Shown piece after piece: positions 58,819-64,000 of a stretch of DNA of 64,000 bases. The notes under the pieces are model-generated. The model did not search any database. It saw only the letters and a list, made by a program, of their open reading frames with translations, and was not told the origin of the DNA. Position numbers and translations under genes: made by a program. Each line of letters begins with the position of its first letter. Within the stretch, counting starts at the first letter, position 1. Origin of the DNA: RGIG2041 sp045537695 (GTDB lineage: Bacteria; Bacillota; Clostridia; UBA1381; UMGS1253); the NCBI GenBank assembly GCA_045537695.1, contig JAZSQB010000027.1, positions 17,788 to 81,787 on the forward strand, in the 5' to 3' direction.

Positions 58819-60066
58819 TCACTCCCCTTTTTCCACCTTTGCACCAAGGCCGGCAAGCTTTTCTACAAAGCACTCATAGCCACGCTCAAGGTGGAAAATC
58901 TCCCCAATCTCCGTATCGCCTCTTGCCGCCAAACCGGCAAGCACCAGAGCGGCGCCGCCACGCAAATCCGTTGCTTTCACGCTTGCACCACTGATATGCT
59001 TTACACCGCTTACCACGGCGCATCTGCCCTCAATTTTAATTTCCGCGCCCATACGCACCAGCGCCGGCACATACAAAAACCGATTTTCAAATACCGTTTC
59101 CGTCACCGTCGAGGTGCCGTCACACAAGCACATCAGCGCAGTCATTTGCGCCTGCATATCCGTCGGAAATCCCGGAAACGGCAGGGTTTTTAAATCCACC
59201 GCTCTGCGTCTGCCGTCGGCATTAATTACTATTTTATTTTTGCCTTCCGTAATCTCTGCGCCCATTTCACGCAGCTTCGCTGTCACCGGCTTTAAATGCG
59301 CGCAGCAAACACCGCGCAGACTAATTTTACCATGTGTTATGGCGGCTGCCGCCATATACGTCCCTGCCTCAATGCGGTCGGGAATTACACTGTGCGTCAC
59401 TGCGCGAAGCGACTCTACGCCCTCGACCGTGAGCACGCTGCTGCCGGCACCCTTAATTTTTGCGCCGGCTTTGTTTAAAAATGCGGCTAAATTTTCAATT
59501 TCCGGCTCCGTTGCCGCATTGACAATCACGGTGGTGCCTTTGGAAAGCACCGCCGTCATCAGTATATTCTCCGTCGCGCCCACGCTCGGATAATCCATAT
59601 AAATCTTCGTTCCCGCCAAGGACGGCGCAAAAAGTTGCACGCTGCCGTGCTTCTTTTCAATGCGCGCACCAAGCGCAGCAAATCCCTTTAAATGCAAATC
59701 CACCGGACGCACACCGATGCTGCAGCCACCCGGCAAACGAAGCTCCGCCCTGCCTGTACGCGCCAAAAGCGGTCCTGCCACCAAAAAGGAAGCGCGCATT
59801 TTTTCCATCAGCGCAGAAGACGCTTTGTGTGTGGAAATATTGGTTGTCACCGTCACCGTCGTGCCAATGCGCACAACGTGCGCACCGATTTGCGTTAAAA
59901 TTTCACACAGCATATCTATGTCGGACAATTGCGGCACATTGCGAATAACGGATGTACCTTCGCAAAGCAGCGTCGCCGCCAGAATCGGCAATGCCGCATT
60001 TTTTGCACCGCCGATTTGCACGCAGCCAGAAAGTGGCGGCGATTTTTTTATAATTATTTTTTCCAT
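58819..60066 (-). CDS. murA: UDP-N-acetylglucosamine 1-carboxyvinyltransferase
   Basis: 415 aa. MurA adds enolpyruvate from PEP to UDP-GlcNAc, the first committed step to peptidoglycan. GGAKNAALPIL lies at 19-29; the catalytic Cys is Cys115 in LPGGCSIGVRPVDLH, so the enzyme should be fosfomycin-sensitive. FPTDMQAQMTALM is the third landmark. The start at 60066 follows GAGGTG. Confidence 0.95.
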   Translation of the reverse strand: MEKIIIKKSPPLSGCVQIGGAKNAALPILAATLLCEGTSVIRNVPQLSDIDMLCEILTQIGAHVVRIGTTVTVTTNISTHKASSALMEKMRASFLVAGPLLARTGRAELRLPGGCSIGVRPVDLHLKGFAALGARIEKKHGSVQLFAPSLAGTKIYMDYPSVGATENILMTAVLSKGTTVIVNAATEPEIENLAAFLNKAGAKIKGAGSSVLTVEGVESLRAVTHSVIPDRIEAGTYMAAAAITHGKISLRGVCCAHLKPVTAKLREMGAEITEGKNKIVINADGRRRAVDLKTLPFPGFPTDMQAQMTALMCLCDGTSTVTETVFENRFLYVPALVRMGAEIKIEGRCAVVSGVKHISGASVKATDLRGGAALVLAGLAARGDTEIGEIFHLERGYECFVEKLAGLGAKVEKGE

Positions 60067-60186
60067 TTTACACCTCACGCTCATTTTGTATTTAGCGTGT
60101 GCAAAACACCAAAAAATATGCTGTCCCCGACCTAAAACAAACGATTTTAATCATTTTTTATTTTTAAAATACCGCCGCGTTTTCCC

Positions 60187-60215
60187 TTTACAAAAACGGC
60201 AAAAAGGGGTATACT
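60187..60215 (+). promoter_or_regulatory. Promoter of the small ORF at 60251
   Basis: TTTACA, 17-bp spacer, TATACT. Confidence 0.6.
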
Positions 60216-60250
60216 GTTTATATATACCTTACAGAAAAAGAGATGCGAAT

Positions 60251-60355
60251 ATGCAAGCAAACAAATTAGAACGGATGACAACAGAGCCGGGTGTCGGCGT
60301 TATTTTGCCGATTATGAGCATTATTGCAAAACAAGAACAAACAAAAAATAGTTGA
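60251..60355 (+). pseudogene. 34-codon ORF, possible N-terminal remnant of a MATE transporter
   Basis: The frame NKLERMTTEPGVGVILPIMS resembles the start of MATE efflux pumps (a KMTTEPVGRLI-like opening before helix 1). It then runs into unrelated AIIAKQ-type sequence and a stop. A promoter lies 36 bp upstream but the ribosome-binding site is weak. The rest of such a gene is absent. It may equally be a chance small ORF. Confidence 0.35.
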
Positions 60356-60380
60356 ACTTTTTTAAAGTTTAGTATATAAT
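60352..60380 (+). promoter_or_regulatory. Promoter of the DtxR/MntR-type gene
   Basis: TTGAAC, 17-bp spacer, TATAAT. The -35 overlaps the stop codon of the ORF at 60251. Confidence 0.7.
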
Positions 60381-60412
60381 AGGCTTAAGAAATACCAAGG
60401 AGGATCTCCTAC

Positions 60413-60823
60413 ATGCAAATTCATGAATCTGCCGAAAATTATTTGGAAGCGATATTTGTGCTCAACGAACAAAACGGGCAGGTGCGCTCGATTGATATTG
60501 CGCGGCATATGAACTTTTCCAAGCCGACCATCAGTATTGCGATGCGCAGCTTTCGCGAAGCGGGTTATATCCTCGTGGATGAAAACGGCTTTATTACCTT
60601 AACCGAAAAAGGTCTTGCCGTAGCCAATCGCGTATATAAGCGCCATCAAATTTTAACCACGGCACTGATGGCCATCGGCGTAAGCGAAGAAGCTGCCGAA
60701 GCAGATGCCTGCAAAATTGAGCATGACATCAGTGAAGAAACGCTGTACTGCATTCAAAGACATATGGAGCAATTCCAAAAGAAATCCGCACCGAGAAAAG
60801 ATTTGAGTATAGAATTGTTATAA
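60413..60823 (+). CDS. DtxR/MntR-type metalloregulator
   Basis: 136 aa. The winged HTH (VRSIDIARHMNFSKPTISIAMRSF, GYILVDENGFITLT) is followed by the dimer/metal domain (RHQILTTALMAIGVSEEAAEADACKIEHDIS). His, Glu and Cys ligands in this region fit a Mn2+- or Fe2+-sensing repressor without the SH3 domain. It sits convergent to the P-type ATPase whose leader looks like a Mn riboswitch, which suggests Mn homeostasis. AGGAGG precedes the start. Confidence 0.9.
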   Translation: MQIHESAENYLEAIFVLNEQNGQVRSIDIARHMNFSKPTISIAMRSFREAGYILVDENGFITLTEKGLAVANRVYKRHQILTTALMAIGVSEEAAEADACKIEHDISEETLYCIQRHMEQFQKKSAPRKDLSIELL

Positions 60824-60831
60824 AGATACAT

Positions 60832-60865
60832 AAAGCCTTGTCTGCAACCAAGCAGACAAGGCTTT
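60832..60865. terminator. Bidirectional terminator between the metalloregulator and ATPase genes
   Basis: A perfect 14-bp stem AAAGCCTTGTCTGC / GCAGACAAGGCTTT. Confidence 0.9.
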
Positions 60866-60878
60866 ATTGTTTTAATGC

Positions 60879-63503
60879 TTATTTTTTAGATTGAAACAGC
60901 TTGACAAATTCTACAATCGGAATAGTCGAAATTGCAAGCAGCATAGCGACTGCATATTCCATCAGGCTGATAGGTTCAAAATCAAAAATCGCTCTGAGCG
61001 CCGGTACAAATACGAGCGCCGTTGTCAACGCAAGCGACAGAACCATCGTGCCCCACAAAAGCATATTGTGCGTTTTGAGTTTAAAGATGGAGCCGTGCGA
61101 GCGCATATTAAATGAATGGAAGATTTCCGCCATGGACATGGAAAGGAACGCCATCGTCATACCGTCCGCACTCTGGGTAATCTCCCACACGCCGGATTCC
61201 ATATAGTGACCGATAAAATAAGCCGCAAGTGTGATAACCGACACCATTAACCCCTGGTAGGCTACGTTAAAGCCGAGACCGTTTGCAAATATGCCTTCAT
61301 CGCTCTTTCTCGGTTTTCTTGTCATAATATCCGGCTCAGCCTTCTCTGCACCGAGCGCAAGTGCCGGCAGAGAGTCGGTAACCAGATTGATAAAGAGAAT
61401 GTGTGCCGGCTTTAAGATGGTAAAGCCGCAAAGCGTTGCAATAAAGATACTGATAACTTCACTTAAGTTGGACGAGAGCAGGAACTGAATACATTTGCAG
61501 ATGTTGTCAAAGATTCTTCTGCCCTCTGCAACGGCACTGACAATCGTTGCAAAATTATCATCTGCCAAAATCATATCCGCTACGTTTTTAGTAACGTCCG
61601 TGCCCGTGATACCCATACCGATACCGATGTCGGCATTTTTGATGGACGGCGCATCGTTTACGCCGTCACCTGTCATGGCAGTTACACAGCCACGCTTGCG
61701 CCACGCATTTACGATGCGCACCTTGTGTTCCGGCTGTACGCGTGCATAAACCGAGTACTTGGTTACGATTTCGTCAAATTCTTCGTCACTGTACTTATCA
61801 ATTTCCGCACCCGTAATTGCCTCGGATGCCTCCGTGATAATGCCGAGCGTCTTTGCTATGGCAACCGCAGTGTCCTTATGGTCACCCGTAATCATAATCG
61901 GACGGATGCCTGCTTTTGCACATTCATTTACCGCCGCGGTAACCTCCGGTCTTACCGGGTCAATCATGCCGACAAGACCCATAAATACCATGTTGTTTTC
62001 CAGTGCTTCGGAAGTATAGACCTCCGGCGCGGAAGCGTGCTTTTTATAGGCACACGCAAGTACGCGGAGCGCCTGCGAAGCAAATTCCGTATTCTTTTCA
62101 AGAATTTTATTGCGCAGTTCATCTGTTAGTACTACGACATTTTCGCCCTCCAGCATATGGCTGCATCGTGCTAAGAGTTCGTCCGGTGCGCCCTTGGTAT
62201 ACTGGATAATTTCGCCGTCCACCGTATGCACTGTAGACATCATCTTTCTGCCCGAATCAAACGGCACTTCGCCGATACGCGGAGACTTGGCGCTCAATTC
62301 ACCCTTGGCAAGTCCAAGCTTGGTTGCGTAGTTTACAAGCGCACATTCCGTCGGTTCACCCACAGCTTCTCCTTTTTCATCCGGCGCAGCATCCGAGCAA
62401 AGCGACATACCCGTTGCAAGGAATTTTTCATGATCGCTCCAAAAATCAACCACAGTCATTTTATTCTGCGTCAGTGTACCCGTTTTATCCGAGCAGATAA
62501 TTTGTGTACAACCGAGCGTTTCCACCGCTGTCAAGCGGCGGATAATCGCCTTTTGCTTAGACATTTTTGTAACGCCCATAGACAAAACGATAGTGACAAC
62601 GGCGGCAAGACCTTCCGGAATGGCAGCTACTGCAAGGCTGACAGCCAGCATAAATGTATCTAATGTGGTATGCATATCAAACTTGCCGTTTCGAATCAGC
62701 GTAAATGCAAACATAAACACGCAGATGCCCAAAACGAGCTTGGTCAAAAGCGCACTGAGCTGCGAAAGACGCTTCTGCAGCGGCGTTTCGCCTTCTTCTG
62801 CCTGGGTAATTGCCGTAGCAATCTTACCCATTTCGGTGTCCATACCCGTTGCAGTGACAACCATGGCGCCTCTGCCGTATACGACAACGCTGCCCATGTA
62901 GCACATATTTTTTCTGTCGCCGAGGGAAACGTCGCCATTTTCGCCGGCGGTTAATGCATAGTCCACTTTATCGGACGGAACGGATTCACCGGTCAGTGCC
63001 GCCTCTTCAATCTTCAGGCTCGCAGACTCTAAAATTCTACCATCTGCAGGCACAGCATCACCGGCCTCAAGCAATACAATATCCCCAACGACCAGGTCCT
63101 CACTCTTTACAACCATGTGCTTGCCGTCGCGGATTACCTTCGATGTTGCCGCCGCCATTTCCTTGAGCGCATCAATCGCCTTTTCCGCTTTGCTTTCCTG
63201 CAAAACGCCCAAAACCGTATTGAGCACGACAACCGAAAGAATAATAGCAACATCTGTCGGTGCTTCCTTTTCAATCAGACAAGTGATAAACGATACAACC
63301 GCCGCACCAATCAGCACAAGCACCATTGGGTCCGCAATCTGTGCAAGCAGTCTTTGGAAAAGCGTTTTCTTCTTGCCTTCCACCAACTTGTTTTTGCCAT
63401 TCTTTTCTAAACGTAACGCAGCCTCATGTTCTGAAAGTCCTGCGCTTTTTTCGGATGCAATTGCCGAAAGCACCGCATCCTGCTGTGCAAGATAATGTTT
63501 CAT
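60879..63503 (-). CDS. P-type cation-transporting ATPase (P2 type, Ca2+/Mn2+-like)
   Basis: 874 aa with about ten membrane helices. The phosphorylation motif is CSDKTGTLTQNKM, the actuator motif LTGESVPSDK, and TGDGVNDAPSIKNADIG follows. The M4 motif VAAIPEGLAAVV is of the Ca2+-ATPase (PMCA/SERCA) type. It should pump Ca2+ or Mn2+ out. The start at 63503 follows GGAAG. The leader carries a yybP-ykoY-like aptamer and a terminator, which favours Mn2+ export. Confidence 0.93.
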   Translation of the reverse strand: MKHYLAQQDAVLSAIASEKSAGLSEHEAALRLEKNGKNKLVEGKKKTLFQRLLAQIADPMVLVLIGAAVVSFITCLIEKEAPTDVAIILSVVVLNTVLGVLQESKAEKAIDALKEMAAATSKVIRDGKHMVVKSEDLVVGDIVLLEAGDAVPADGRILESASLKIEEAALTGESVPSDKVDYALTAGENGDVSLGDRKNMCYMGSVVVYGRGAMVVTATGMDTEMGKIATAITQAEEGETPLQKRLSQLSALLTKLVLGICVFMFAFTLIRNGKFDMHTTLDTFMLAVSLAVAAIPEGLAAVVTIVLSMGVTKMSKQKAIIRRLTAVETLGCTQIICSDKTGTLTQNKMTVVDFWSDHEKFLATGMSLCSDAAPDEKGEAVGEPTECALVNYATKLGLAKGELSAKSPRIGEVPFDSGRKMMSTVHTVDGEIIQYTKGAPDELLARCSHMLEGENVVVLTDELRNKILEKNTEFASQALRVLACAYKKHASAPEVYTSEALENNMVFMGLVGMIDPVRPEVTAAVNECAKAGIRPIMITGDHKDTAVAIAKTLGIITEASEAITGAEIDKYSDEEFDEIVTKYSVYARVQPEHKVRIVNAWRKRGCVTAMTGDGVNDAPSIKNADIGIGMGITGTDVTKNVADMILADDNFATIVSAVAEGRRIFDNICKCIQFLLSSNLSEVISIFIATLCGFTILKPAHILFINLVTDSLPALALGAEKAEPDIMTRKPRKSDEGIFANGLGFNVAYQGLMVSVITLAAYFIGHYMESGVWEITQSADGMTMAFLSMSMAEIFHSFNMRSHGSIFKLKTHNMLLWGTMVLSLALTTALVFVPALRAIFDFEPISLMEYAVAMLLAISTIPIVEFVKLFQSKK

Positions 63504-63536
63504 ATTCAAGCTTCCTTTCTGTTTTCTTTACTATGC

Positions 63537-63591
63537 AAAAAAAGACGAGCTTATATGCAAAGTAAATTCCTCACATATAGTCTCGTCTTTT
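63537..63591 (-). terminator. Riboswitch expression platform terminator
   Basis: Minus-strand AAAAGACGAG pairs with CTCGTCTTTT, with an ATATG / CATAT inner stem, then T7. The 5' strand of this hairpin is the 3' strand of the aptamer's closing helix, so the two structures exclude each other. Confidence 0.75.
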
Positions 63592-63697
63592 AATTCAAGC
63601 CAAGCGATATAATCGCCGTGTCTATGTTGACTTGACACGCTTTAAAGCGTTGCGTCAGTACAACTGCTTAAACAGCGCTAACTACTCCCTATAAGGT
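63573..63697 (-). promoter_or_regulatory. yybP-ykoY-like (Mn2+) riboswitch
   Basis: On the minus strand the leader has the family hallmarks in order: TATAGGGAGTAG at the 5' side, a hairpin with ACTGACGCAACG, the GTCAACA / GACAC region, GGC...TTGGCTTGAA, and AAGACGAGACTATA closing P1 with TATAG at the start. Known members of this family sense Mn2+ and switch on Mn exporters, including P-type ATPases. Assignment is by eye from conserved segments. Confidence 0.7.
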
Positions 63698-63706
63698 CAT
63701 TTACGT

Positions 63707-63735
63707 ATGATATCACAATATGTATCTTTTGTCAA
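63707..63735 (-). promoter_or_regulatory. Promoter of the riboswitch-ATPase transcript
   Basis: Minus-strand TTGACA, 17-bp spacer, TATCAT, about 10 bp before the aptamer. Confidence 0.7.
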
Positions 63736-63766
63736 TACCTTATTTATGACATATCGAAAATCCCGT

Positions 63767-64000
63767 CAGAGATTTATATCGTTGCGGTCACTGACCGCAT
63801 ATAAAGACTGTATAATTTAGATGCCAAGATTATTTAGTAATGCGACACACAAGGTTTAAATGCAAACCTTTTTAGCGATATACTCACTTCGTTCGTGCGA
63901 TATATTTTCGTCATACTCAAATGCGATATAACCTCATTTCATTCGGTTGCGATATGATATAAATTCCTTTCTCGTCCCGAAGGGACATATCGCATTACAA
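63767..64000. repeat. Cluster of imperfect palindromes with a GCGATAT motif
   Basis: The motif GCGATAT or its complement recurs at about 63875, 63897, 63923, 63949 and 63987. Hairpins include GCGGTC / GACCGC (about 63775), AAGGTTT / AAACCTT (63851-63870) and GTCCC / GGGAC (about 63975). No gene is present up to the window edge. Confidence 0.5.

Overview
The window looks like chromosome of an anaerobic, spore-forming Firmicute of the class Clostridia, probably a gut member of the Oscillospiraceae/Ruminococcaceae. The reasons are the SCIFF ranthipeptide precursor with its radical-SAM maturase, spoVG, a gerA-type germinant-receptor operon, the ctsR-mcsA-mcsB-clpC operon, pyruvate phosphate dikinase, HydE, and a Na+-type F-ATPase c subunit. 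No rRNA, CRISPR array or intact prophage is present. One tRNA (Leu, CAA) is present. This assignment is inferred from gene content only.

Layout. 1-2.7 kb: the start of a serpin lipoprotein (cut by the window edge), an ECF transporter S component and an LCP cell-wall ligase. 2.7-4.6 kb: an accessory cassette (RAYT transposase, XRE regulator, secreted NPCBM protein) bounded by 41-bp inverted repeats. 4.6-8.3 kb: spoVG, murC, tRNA-Leu and glnA. 8.5-20.3 kb: an ABC exporter, a lipid kinase, a decayed RAYT copy, hydE, a DUF3006 protein, the SCIFF pair scfA-scfB, an Orn/Lys/Arg decarboxylase, comFC, recD2, a methyltransferase and a cold-shock protein. 20.6-31.2 kb: one long leftward run, trpS-tagO-wecB-atpZ-atpI-atpBEFHAG-atpDC, with a 320-bp repeat block between atpG and atpD. 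31.5-40.4 kb: a lipoprotein, ppdK, an SGNH hydrolase, a Na+-pumping decarboxylase beta subunit with a 59-aa partner, a Na/Pi symporter-PhoU fusion and a DUF2974 hydrolase. 40.5-46 kb: the ger operon (B-C-A order), an NSS symporter and two very small genes. 46.3-52 kb: rpmB, the CtsR-controlled heat-shock operon and a phage replication-type protein. 52-60 kb: iscU-like and nifS genes, the YetF/DUF4363 pair, valS, a structured RNA with a small ORF, and murA. 60.2-64 kb: a possible MATE remnant, a DtxR/MntR-type regulator and a P-type cation ATPase behind a yybP-ykoY-like (Mn2+) riboswitch.

Two themes link the genes. The first is sodium and metal energetics: an F-ATPase with Na+ ligands in subunit c, a Na+ decarboxylase, Na/Pi and NSS symporters, and an apparently Mn-responsive P-type ATPase beside a metalloregulator. 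The second is heavy seeding of intergenic space with small repeats. GTAG-headed REP/BIME hairpins occur together with a RAYT gene that itself contains two of them in frame. There are also double-hairpin repeats, a 300-bp MITE-like element with 40-bp terminal inverted repeats, and tandem repeats inside the atp operon. The best candidates for undescribed biology are the RAYT/REP cassette and the compact promoter-to-terminator RNA at about 58.56-58.70 kb. Coordinates of short sites were read by eye.
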